Assembly: GCA_965238125.1 (NCBI GenBank)
Contig: OZ250179.1
Location: forward strand, 558,001 to 622,000
Origin: UBA6623 sp965238125
GTDB taxonomy: Bacteria; Acidobacteriota; Terriglobia; Bryobacterales; UBA6623
DNA length: 64,000 nucleotides
Direction: 5' to 3'
Numbering within the stretch: position 1 is the first letter of the stretch; each line of letters opens with the position of its first letter. The position numbers were made by a program, and so were the translations under genes. Below the pieces are notes generated by a model. It had not been told where the DNA came from. It saw only the letters and a program-made list of their open reading frames with translations, and made no database searches. Positions 8,887 to 16,368 of this stretch are shown one piece after another.

Positions 8887-9861
8887 CTACCGGGCGGGGA
8901 CGGTGCGGCGAGTCTCAACCGCTCGGAGGCGACGGAAATAACGTTGCGCCGACTCGACGTCGCGCAGAATTTGACGCCGCAGATCTTCCGCGGAATCAAA
9001 GCGCCTTTCATCGCGCAAGCGGTGCAAGAATGCCGGCTCAATACGCGACGGCGCACGGCCTTCGAGCGACTCGTCGAGCAGATACGTCTCGACGGTTTGC
9101 TCACGGCCGTTGAAGGTCGGCCGCGAGCCCACATTCGTTACCGACGGCCATTGTTTCCCGGTCTCGCGATCGCACGTCAGGGTGACGTAGACGCCCCGGG
9201 CCGGGCGCACGCCCGGTTCCGGGGCGAGGTTCAAAGTCGGAACCGTTTGGCGCGAGCCGATCCCGTGTCCGGGAACCACGTCGCCGACCAGGCTGAACGG
9301 GCGGCCCAGCAAGCGGCGTGCCTGCTCGACCTTGCCCGACCGTACCAGCTCGCGAACCCACGTGCTGCTCACCGCCCGGCCGCCGACCACGAGCGGTCGG
9401 ACGCCGACCGTTTCGAAGCCGAGATCTTTTCCCAACTCCGTGAGCACGGCCAACGTGCCGGCCTGTTTGTGTCCGAATCGAAAATCCTCCCCGACAACGA
9501 TCGAGCGGGCCCCAAGCTTTTCGACGAGTACTTGCCCAACAAATTCGGCCGGGGTTAGACAGGCAATCTCGGGGGTGAAAGGCAGCACGACGGCCGCATC
9601 CAGGCCGAGCTTCTCAAACTGCCGTACGCGCTCGGCCGGCGTCATGAGCAATTGGGGCGCGCGCTCGGGCGCGACGACCCTCGTCGGGTGCGGGTCAAAC
9701 GTCAGCGCCACGGCCTCGCCGCCCACGCGGCGCGCCTCGTGCTTGGTGCGCTCGAGGATTTCCACGTGGCCGCGGTGGAGCCCGTCGAAGTTGCCGATCG
9801 TCGGCACCGTCGGCGCTTGACCGACGGGCACATCCTCCAAGTTCCAATAGACCTTGAACAT
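8887..9861 (-). CDS. ribF: bifunctional riboflavin kinase / FAD synthetase
   Basis: 324-aa RibF makes FMN from riboflavin and ATP, then FAD from FMN. The N-terminal nucleotidyltransferase domain shows TIGNFDGLHRGH (21-32), FDPHPTRV and VGEDFRFGHKQAG. The C-terminal flavokinase domain shows GHGIGSRQTVPTLNL, ARGVYVTLT, NVGSRPTFNG and ETYLLDESLEGR. Its start codon overlaps the stop of the upstream MBL hydrolase gene (TAATG), so the two are translationally coupled. A decayed copy of its last quarter lies at 5899-6170. Confidence 0.96.
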   Translation of the reverse strand: MFKVYWNLEDVPVGQAPTVPTIGNFDGLHRGHVEILERTKHEARRVGGEAVALTFDPHPTRVVAPERAPQLLMTPAERVRQFEKLGLDAAVVLPFTPEIACLTPAEFVGQVLVEKLGARSIVVGEDFRFGHKQAGTLAVLTELGKDLGFETVGVRPLVVGGRAVSSTWVRELVRSGKVEQARRLLGRPFSLVGDVVPGHGIGSRQTVPTLNLAPEPGVRPARGVYVTLTCDRETGKQWPSVTNVGSRPTFNGREQTVETYLLDESLEGRAPSRIEPAFLHRLRDERRFDSAEDLRRQILRDVESAQRYFRRLRAVETRRTVPAR

Positions 9862-10667
9862 TACTCCCTTCCGGAAACCTCGATTTGGAGGCCGTCATGC
9901 GCCAGACGCACATGCGAAGGCAAACCGGCGTTGGTTTCCTCGTGCCCCAAATCGTGACAGATGTGCGTAAAAAAGGCTTTCTTGGGTCTTAGTTCCTCGA
10001 CCCACGCCAACGCGCCGTCGACGGTCGTGTGCATCGGATGGGGTTCACGCCGCAGCGCATCGAGGAAGAGGACATCGAGATCCCGCAATAGGGGAAGCGA
10101 CGAGTCGGGGATGTCGCTGTGGTCGGTGAGATAGGCGGCGTCGCCGAATCGATAACCGACGATTTCGCGCGGGCCGTGTTGGATCGGAATCGGTTGGAAG
10201 GGCACACCGAATAGTTCGATCGCGGCGTTGTCGATCTCGTGCGCCGTCACGCGCGGTACTCCGCCTGGGTGGGTCGCCTCGCCCGCGAAGGCATAGGGAA
10301 AGACTCTTTTCAGCGCTTGCATTGTGTCGGCCCGCGCATAGACCGGGATGGGTTCCTTGCGGCCGTAGTTGAAAGGCCGGATATCGTCGAGCCCCATGAT
10401 GTGATCGGCATGAGCGTGGGTGTAGAGAATGGCATCCAAACCATTGAGCCCCGCGCTGAGGGCCTGTTGGCGGAGATCGGGCGTCGTGTCAATCAGAACC
10501 CGCCGACGAGTTTCTCCGGCCGAAAACGTCACCAAGATCGAGGGCCGCAGACGCTTGTCGCGAGGATCGTCGGAAAGGCAGACGCCGCAGGAACATCCCA
10601 CTGTGGGAACGCCGACGCTGGTGCCCGATCCGAGCACGGTGATTTCGATCGACGGTTCGGCGGGCAT
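9861..10667 (-). CDS. MBL-fold metal-dependent hydrolase (PhnP-like)
   Basis: 268-aa metallo-beta-lactamase-fold protein. It opens with ITVLGSGTSVGVPTVGCSCGVC, the signature of the PhnP/cyclic-phosphate phosphodiesterase branch (quoted here across two motifs: LGSGTSVGVP and CSCGVC). The metal-binding motif HAHADH is at 84-89; further ligands appear in YLTDHSD and THICHDLGHE. Family members cleave phosphodiesters (cyclic ribose phosphates in PhnP); the substrate here is unknown and no phosphonate genes are nearby. It is coupled to ribF by a 1-nt overlap and follows the DUF1844 gene by about 55 nt on the same strand. Confidence 0.85.
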   Translation of the reverse strand: MPAEPSIEITVLGSGTSVGVPTVGCSCGVCLSDDPRDKRLRPSILVTFSAGETRRRVLIDTTPDLRQQALSAGLNGLDAILYTHAHADHIMGLDDIRPFNYGRKEPIPVYARADTMQALKRVFPYAFAGEATHPGGVPRVTAHEIDNAAIELFGVPFQPIPIQHGPREIVGYRFGDAAYLTDHSDIPDSSLPLLRDLDVLFLDALRREPHPMHTTVDGALAWVEELRPKKAFFTHICHDLGHEETNAGLPSHVRLAHDGLQIEVSGRE

Positions 10668-10721
10668 GAGTCGGATCGTTTTTCAAAGGCCGGGCCGAGG
10701 GGAGGCGACTGCGGCATTTCT

Positions 10722-11261
10722 CTATGACGAAGGGTTGCCGGCCGCCTTATTGATATCACCCACGGCCTGCACGTAGCGAAAACGCAATTCCGTCAGGGTG
10801 TTCTCCAGCAGACGCTGCTCCTCGAGCGACAGATTGCCCTTGGTCTTTTCCTGGAGCACGGCCAACAAATCAATCGTGTGCCGTGCGATGTCGAGGTTGG
10901 GAGGGCGCTCGGGGTTGGGCGCGCCCATGCCGAGTTCCATCTGCGCCTGCATGCCAAGCGAGAGGATCAGCATCTCGAAGCTTGCCGGAGGCAGCGGTCC
11001 CGGCCCCGGGGTCTCCGCTTCCGGGGCTTCGGAGGCGGAATCCGTCTCGGCGGAACTCGTCGGCTCGACCGGGTCATCCTCGGCGGGGGCAGCGGCGTGC
11101 GCCCCTTCCTCGTTGCCCGCCGGGTCTTCGGTCGGCGTGTCAGGCTCCGCAGAGGGTCCGATCGGGTCCCCCTCGGCGGTGAACCGCCGACGGTCTTTTA
11201 CTTTAATCTCTGGAGCTTCGCCGTTTTCGGAGGATTCGGAATCGTTGGCCACGTCGTTCAT
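10722..11261 (-). CDS. DUF1844 domain protein
   Basis: 179-aa protein of unknown function. The first 90 residues are low-complexity, acidic and Pro/Ala/Glu-rich (probably disordered). The conserved DUF1844 domain follows: FEMLILSLGMQAQMELG (about 94-110), then LDIARHTIDLLAVLQEKTKG and LEENTLTELRFRYVQAV-like sequence (LLENTLTELRFRYVQAV). No signal peptide or catalytic motif. It starts a likely minus-strand operon with the MBL hydrolase and ribF; the role in that group is unknown. Confidence 0.8.
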   Translation of the reverse strand: MNDVANDSESSENGEAPEIKVKDRRRFTAEGDPIGPSAEPDTPTEDPAGNEEGAHAAAPAEDDPVEPTSSAETDSASEAPEAETPGPGPLPPASFEMLILSLGMQAQMELGMGAPNPERPPNLDIARHTIDLLAVLQEKTKGNLSLEEQRLLENTLTELRFRYVQAVGDINKAAGNPSS

Positions 11262-11385
11262 TCTAACGCACTTCCTTGGGCGGAAGTCGCTGGCCGGCGG
11301 CGGCCTGCGCGACCGCCGCCGGGCCGCGCAAAGTGCCCGTCTCGGTCAAGGCGCCGTCGGAACGGTACGCAGTAAAGCCCGGGTG

Positions 11386-13026
11386 TCAGTCCTTGATCTG
11401 AACCATGCGATTAGCGACCAACTCGGCGTAGAAATCCTTGCCTTGATGGTCGATGATCGTGAAGGCCGGGAAGTCTTCCACCTCGATCCACCAAATGGCT
11501 TCCATCCCCAGCTCGGCGTACTCGACCACCTCGACGTTCTTGATGCTGTGCTTGGCCAACCGCGCCGCGGGCCCGCCAATTGAGCCGAGATAGAAGCCGC
11601 CGTGGCGGCCGCACGCCTCGGCGACCTCGGCGGAACGGTTGCCCTTGGCGAGCATCACCATACTGCCGCCGTGACTCTGAAACAGATCGACATAGGGGTC
11701 CATGCGCCCGGCCGTCGTCGGCCCGAATGAACCGGAAGCGTAGCCCTCGGGCCTTTTCGCCGGTCCGGCGTAGTAGACCGAGTGGTCCTTGAAATATTGC
11801 GGCAGGTCTTCGCCCGCGTCGAGACGTTCTTTCAATTTGGCGTGCGCAATGTCGCGCGCCACAATCAGCGGGCCACTCAGCGAGAGGCGGGTGGCGACAG
11901 GATGTTCTCTCAACTGCGCCAGGATTTCCGGCATCGGGCGGTTCAGGTCGATAGGCACGACTTCGCCGCCCAGCTCCTCATGCGTCACGTCGGGCAAGAA
12001 GCGCGCCGGGTTGGTCTCCAACTGTTCAAGAAACAGCCCGTCGCGGGTAATCTTGCCGAGGATCTGCCGGTCCGCCGAGCAAGACACGCCCAACCCCACC
12101 GGACACGACGCCCCATGGCGCGGCAGGCGGATCACCCGCACATCGTGGGCGAAATACTTCCCCCCAAACTGCGCTCCAATACCGGTCGCGGCGGCAATCT
12201 CAAAGACCTTCTTTTCCATCTCGATATCGCGGAAGGCCCGGCCCAACTCGTTCCCCGTGGTCGGCAGGTCGTCGAGAGAGCGCGTGCTGGCGCGCTTCAC
12301 GGTCTTGAGCGTCATCTCGGCTGAGGTCCCGCCGATGACCAGCGCCAGGTGATAGGGCGGGCAGGCGGAGGTGCCGATCGAGCGCAGCTGCTCGTCAAGA
12401 AAAGCGACAAGAGACTCGGGATTGAGAAGCGCCTTGGTCTGCTGATAGAGAAACGTCTTATTCGCCGAGCCGCCGCCTTTCGCAATGAAGAGAAAACGAT
12501 ATTCGTCGCCCGGCTTGGCGTAGATCTCGATCTGTGCCGGCAGATTAGTCCCCGTGTTCTTTTCGGTGTAGAGATCGAGCGGCGCGAGTTGAGAATATCG
12601 CAGGTTCCGCTCGGCGTAGGCCTGGTAGATGCCTTTGGAGAGAGCCTCGGCGTCGTCGCCTTCGGTGAATACCGCCTGGCCCTTATAGCCAATCGCGATC
12701 GCCGTCCCCGTATCCTGACAACCCGGAAGTACTCGCGCCGAGGCAATCGAAGCGTTTTTTAGAAGTTCGAGCGCCACGAAGCGGTCGTTCTCCGACGCCT
12801 CGGGATCGTCGAGAATCTTGCTGAGCTGAGAGAGGTGCCCGGCCCTCAGCAGGTGCGCCATGTCGTCCATGGCATCTTTGGCGAGGCGCGCTAAGCCTTC
12901 CGGCGCGACCTCGAGGATCTCACGGCCGTTCAGCTGCGTCGTCGTCACATGTTCAGAAGTGAGATGGCGATATTCGGTCTGGTCGGGACCGTGTTCAAAG
13001 ATGGGCTGATATTGAAACTCCGGCAT
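11386..13026 (-). CDS. fumA: class I fumarate hydratase
   Basis: 546-aa iron-sulfur fumarase converting fumarate and malate in the TCA cycle. The N-terminal catalytic part holds the first cluster cysteine in VLPGCQDTGTAIAIGYKG; further cysteines are in RHGASCPVGLGVSCSADR. The beta domain follows with GPTTAGRMDPYVDLFQ and GGFYLGSIGGPAARLAK. Length matches the two-domain single-chain form (about 540 aa). Name fumA is by family only; fumB-type isozymes cannot be separated. It stands alone on the minus strand with a dispersed repeat just upstream. Confidence 0.95.
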   Translation of the reverse strand: MPEFQYQPIFEHGPDQTEYRHLTSEHVTTTQLNGREILEVAPEGLARLAKDAMDDMAHLLRAGHLSQLSKILDDPEASENDRFVALELLKNASIASARVLPGCQDTGTAIAIGYKGQAVFTEGDDAEALSKGIYQAYAERNLRYSQLAPLDLYTEKNTGTNLPAQIEIYAKPGDEYRFLFIAKGGGSANKTFLYQQTKALLNPESLVAFLDEQLRSIGTSACPPYHLALVIGGTSAEMTLKTVKRASTRSLDDLPTTGNELGRAFRDIEMEKKVFEIAAATGIGAQFGGKYFAHDVRVIRLPRHGASCPVGLGVSCSADRQILGKITRDGLFLEQLETNPARFLPDVTHEELGGEVVPIDLNRPMPEILAQLREHPVATRLSLSGPLIVARDIAHAKLKERLDAGEDLPQYFKDHSVYYAGPAKRPEGYASGSFGPTTAGRMDPYVDLFQSHGGSMVMLAKGNRSAEVAEACGRHGGFYLGSIGGPAARLAKHSIKNVEVVEYAELGMEAIWWIEVEDFPAFTIIDHQGKDFYAELVANRMVQIKD

Positions 13027-13071
13027 GACTTTTTTCCCAACGACATCCAGCTCGACGGCCTTTGAAAATTT

Positions 13072-13174
13072 CTTCCTGCCGCCCCTTCAGGGCTCATCCA
13101 CGCGGAGGGGCGTCACCTAGGGTTCCGCCTGGCGGCTCCACCCTAGGCTATATTCCTACCGCCGCTTCGCGGCT
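13072..13174. repeat. dispersed triple-hairpin repeat, copy 1
   Basis: About 100 bp built of three short palindromes in a row: a CCCCTTCAGGG-type hairpin, a CCTAGGGT ... ACCCTAGG hairpin, and GCCGCTTCGCGGC. Two further copies with the same order lie at 56889-56998 and 59061-59170. The stretch from here to 13405 has no gene; it ends in a CCCTGAA/TTCAGGG hairpin (13382-13402) beside the IS630 target. Confidence 0.8.
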
Positions 13175-13405
13175 CCCCGACTCTTGACTTCTTCGGAGCT
13201 CCTGAGAGGTCCGGCCCTCGGCTTCAGAATAATGCAGTTACACCGACTCAGGCCGACCCTAGGGCGATTTGTTGGTTGGAAAACGGCGACGTTTTTTGCG
13301 CCCTCACGGGCGAATTTGTACCCGGAATCGGCCGCTCCAACGGTTCTGGAGGAGCACCACCAGCCAGTGTATCCTGCATCACCCTGAAACTTCTGTTCAG
13401 GGCAT

Positions 13406-14502
13406 TATTGAGTCTCGCAAAACAAAGTGACACCTTTTTGGGGTACGTACGTCTTTGTATGTATGGGAAATACAAAAGGCGTACGGCGGGATTTCGAGGC
13501 CCTGGAGAAGCGCCGTTTCAAAGCGATCCGGTTGGTCGAGCAAGGCTGTAGTCAGTCCGAGACAGCGAGGCGATTGAAGGTCGCGCGGCAAAGCGTCAGC
13601 GAGTGGCTGCGACGATACCGGCGTGACGGCGAAGCCGGGTTGCGCCAGGCCGGCCGCGCCGGCCGTAAGCCGCTGTTGGACGCCGCGCAGCTCGAACGCC
13701 TCGAGGCGTTGCTGCTGGAAGGCCCCGAGGCGCACGGCTTCCCGACGCCGCTGTGGAGCTGTCCGCGGGTCGCTCGTCTGATCGGAGACGAGTTCGGCAT
13801 GCGCTATCACGAGGGCCATGTCTGGAAGATCCTGCGGGCGCTCGGTTGGAGCCCGCAACGGCCCGTCGGCAAAGCGCGGGAGCGCAACGAAGAGGCCATC
13901 CGCGGCTGGCAGCGCAAGACTTGGCCGGCCATTAAAAAAAAGCCCGCAAAGAAGAACGTACGATCGTCTTCATCGACGAAAGCGGATTGAGTCAGAAGCC
14001 GCATCGTTGCCGCACCTGGGCGCCGCGCGGCGAGACACCGGTGTTGGAGTTCAACTTCAACTGGGACAAGCTGTCGGTGTCGGCCGGGCTGACGTTGCGC
14101 AACTTTTACTTCCGGCTCTATCCCGGCGCGATCGGCGAGCTGGAGGTCATCGACTTCCTGAAGGCTTTGGTGCGCCACATCGACGGCCCACTGCTGATCG
14201 TCTGGGACCGGCTGCCGGCGCACCGCAGCCGCCTGGTGCGGGAGTTCATCCAGCTCTCCGAGGATCACATCGCAACGGAGTACTTGCCGCCCTATGCGCC
14301 GGAGTTGAACCCGGTGGAATACATTTGGGCGTACTGGAAGCAGCACGAGTTGCCCAACGTCTGCCCGAAGGACTACTGGGAACTCGACGAGCGCGCCCGC
14401 AAAGCGCTGCGGCGAATGCGCCGCAAACCGCGCCTGATTACCGCTTTCTGGAAACAGTCTTCTCTTTGTCTCGATTGACAGTATATTATGCGAAACTCAG
14501 TA
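13406..14502. mobile_element. IS630-type insertion sequence (copy B)
   Basis: About 1.1 kb bounded by TA dinucleotides (13406-13407 and 14501-14502). Imperfect terminal inverted repeats: left TTGAGTCTCGCAAAACA, right (reverse complement) CTGAGTTTCGCATAATA. It encodes one transposase in two frames and is unrelated in sequence to the IS630 element at 7523. Its right end touches the left end of an IS1380 element base to base. Confidence 0.8.
13463..14478 (+). CDS. IS630-type transposase, two frames joined at a poly-A run
   Basis: First frame, about 175 aa, has the helix-turn-helix end-binding part (QGCSQSETARRLKVARQSVS) and a second winged-helix segment ending TWPAIKKK. The second frame continues with KEERTIVFIDESGLSQ, containing the first catalytic Asp, then LLIVWDRLPAHRS (second Asp) and APELNPVEYIWAYWK (Glu). 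The frames meet at eight A residues (13934-13941), where a -1 slip joins them into one DDE transposase of about 338 aa, the usual IS630 length. Slippery poly-A frameshifting is known in several IS families, so this is probably programmed rather than damage; a plain indel cannot be excluded. Confidence 0.85.
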
Positions 14503-16172
14503 AGCCCGGATTTCCACTTTAGTTTCGGTTCTGCTAACCATCGGGTGGACTCGGACGCCTTTATTTATGCGGGCTTGAAAGCACTCAAGGCGCTGAGGAG
14601 ATCAACACCCAATGGGTGAAAAAGAAAACAAACCGTTTCAGCTCACCTTCAATGGATTTCTCAAGGTCGATTTCCAAGGATCGCGAGTCACCTCGGATGG
14701 CGGGCTGATTCTCATTCGCGAACTGGACGAACGACTCGGACTAGGCAAGCTGATAGACGAGCATCTGACGGATTCGCGGCAAGGCTCGAACAAGAAGTTC
14801 CCGTTCGTCGATCTGCTGCGACAGTCGGTCTACTCCCGCTTGGCGGGCTACGAGGATCTCAACGACGCCGTTCGTGTCTCCGCCGATCCAACCTTTCGGC
14901 TGATTGGCTCGAAGAAGAACTGGGATCGCGGCGCGGCGCTGACCTCCCGGCTGCAGAGCTTCGAGACCGCCATGCTCGCCGGCGACGAGAATCTGATCGG
15001 GCTGATGGCGGTGAACCGCGAGTTGATCGCGCAAGCCGAGGCCGGTGATGACTCCGCGTGCGTCGTGCTGGACATGGACTCTACCGAGAGCCCCGTCCAC
15101 GGCCGGCAGGAAGGCAGCGCCTACAACGGCCACTTCGAGTCGGTCTGCTACCACCCACTGTTGCTGTTCAACCAGCACGGCGATTGCTTGGCGGCAAAGT
15201 TGCGACCGGGCAACGTGTCCAGCGCCGAGGACTGGGACGAGCTGCTGCTGCCGGAAATCGAACGCCAACAGGCGGAGGGCAAACAGGTGACGTTCCGGGC
15301 CGATGCCGCCTTCGCCAAGCCGGATATTTACGAGACGTTGGAGGAGCGCGGCGTGGACTACGTGATTCGCATCCCGGCCAACAAGAGCCTGGAGCTGGAG
15401 ATCGAAGATATCCTGTTTCGTCCGCCGGGCAGGCCGAGCGCAAAGCCCCTGGTGCGCTACAGGAGCTTTCGGTATCAGGCCGCGAGCTGGTCGAAGTCCC
15501 GGCGGGTTGTTGCGAAGGTCGAGCATCACCAAGGTGAGTTGTTTCCTCGCGTCGGTTTCATCGTCACGAGCATGGCCTTGCCGAGCCGCTCGCTGGTGCG
15601 GTTCTACAACAAGCGCGGCACGGCGGAGCAGTGGATCAAGGAAGGCAAACAAGCGACGCATTGGACAAGGCTGTCATGCCATCGGTTCCGGGCCAACGAA
15701 GTGCGACTGCAACTCAGCGTGCTGGCCTATAACCTGGGGAACCTATGGCGGAGGCTCGGGCTGCCGCAACGGATCAAGAGCTGGTCGCTGACGAGCTTGC
15801 AACAGCGGCTGATGAAGACGGGCGGTAGGCTGGTCAAGCATGCGCGGTACTATTGGCTGCTGTTGGCCGAAGGACATCTGAACCGGCGGCTGTTCGGCGA
15901 CATGCTGCATAGGATCTGGGCGCTGCCTGTGCCGGGTGGGTAGCGTTGCCCGGGCGAGGATCAACAGTTTTTGGCTCCAAAAAGGTTTCGCAGGGAGCAG
16001 TGTCGGCCGGAGCGCCGTTCAGTCCGCTCAATCAACGTCTGTGAGCGGACGGACGAGCCCTGGCGCCTACCGGCGGAGGTGATGTGCAGGGTTCAGCGCG
16101 AAAAGACGTGGTATTCGGCGCAGCGGGGGTGTATCCTGTGACCGTGCCAGGGCCAAAATGGAAATCCTGGCT
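14503..16172. mobile_element. IS1380-family insertion sequence, copy 1
   Basis: 1,670-bp element. Ends: AGCCCGGATTTCCA on the left and the reverse complement of AGCCAGGATTTCCA on the right (13 of 14 matching). It contains one transposase gene plus about 230 bp of 3' non-coding sequence. It is practically identical over its full length to the copy at 33969-35638. No target-site duplication is visible: the left flank is the end of IS630 copy B and the right flank is AAGGGG. Confidence 0.9.
14612..15943 (+). CDS. IS1380-family transposase (copy 1)
   Basis: 443-aa DDE transposase of the IS4-like superfamily. Visible: VVLDMDSTESPVHG around residue 154 (catalytic Asp region), FRADAAFAKPDIYE (second Asp), and FYNKRGTAEQWIKEGK, the Y-R-E-K signature with the catalytic Glu. 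Intact, with ATG 109 nt from the element's left end. Differs from the copy at 34078 by one residue seen here (Ala91 versus Thr91). The copy at 29353 is diverged at about 5% of residues. Confidence 0.95.
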   Translation: MGEKENKPFQLTFNGFLKVDFQGSRVTSDGGLILIRELDERLGLGKLIDEHLTDSRQGSNKKFPFVDLLRQSVYSRLAGYEDLNDAVRVSADPTFRLIGSKKNWDRGAALTSRLQSFETAMLAGDENLIGLMAVNRELIAQAEAGDDSACVVLDMDSTESPVHGRQEGSAYNGHFESVCYHPLLLFNQHGDCLAAKLRPGNVSSAEDWDELLLPEIERQQAEGKQVTFRADAAFAKPDIYETLEERGVDYVIRIPANKSLELEIEDILFRPPGRPSAKPLVRYRSFRYQAASWSKSRRVVAKVEHHQGELFPRVGFIVTSMALPSRSLVRFYNKRGTAEQWIKEGKQATHWTRLSCHRFRANEVRLQLSVLAYNLGNLWRRLGLPQRIKSWSLTSLQQRLMKTGGRLVKHARYYWLLLAEGHLNRRLFGDMLHRIWALPVPGG

Positions 16173-16216
16173 AAGGGGCTTCCGTAGACCATCTCCGCAA
16201 GATCTTGAATTAACCC

Positions 16217-16244
16217 TTGACACTACCACTAGATCGTGTACACT
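16217..16244 (+). promoter_or_regulatory. probable nrdJ promoter with NrdR-like palindrome
   Basis: TTGACA, 16-nt spacer, TACACT: a near-consensus sigma-70 pair about 125 nt upstream of nrdJ and just outside the IS1380 end. Across it runs an ACAC...GTGT dyad (16220-16239, ACACTACCACTAGATCGTGT) resembling the 16-bp NrdR box that represses ribonucleotide reductase genes. The promoter is seen; NrdR control is inference. Confidence 0.5.
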
Positions 16245-16256
16245 AATTGAACGTCA

Positions 16257-16296
16257 GCAAGCGTTGCCCCCCGTCGCGGGCTCAAATTTCGCTTGC
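16257..16296 (+). promoter_or_regulatory. 5'-leader hairpin of nrdJ
   Basis: A perfect 7-bp stem GCAAGCG/CGCTTGC encloses a smaller CCCG/CGGG stem in the leader between the promoter and the nrdJ start. No T-run follows, so it is not a terminator; no B12-box (cobalamin riboswitch) sequence is recognisable in it. Confidence 0.4.
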
Positions 16297-16368
16297 GGAC
16301 CCCCGTTGATCAGTCGTTTTTCCGGTCACAATTGTAGTACGATCGGGTCAATTCTTGTGGAGTGAGCT

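Noticed and set aside
16173..16368. Cobalamin riboswitch upstream of nrdJ
   Set aside because: The leader is under 200 bases and lacks a B12-box; only simple hairpins are present. The region before cobT also lacks one.
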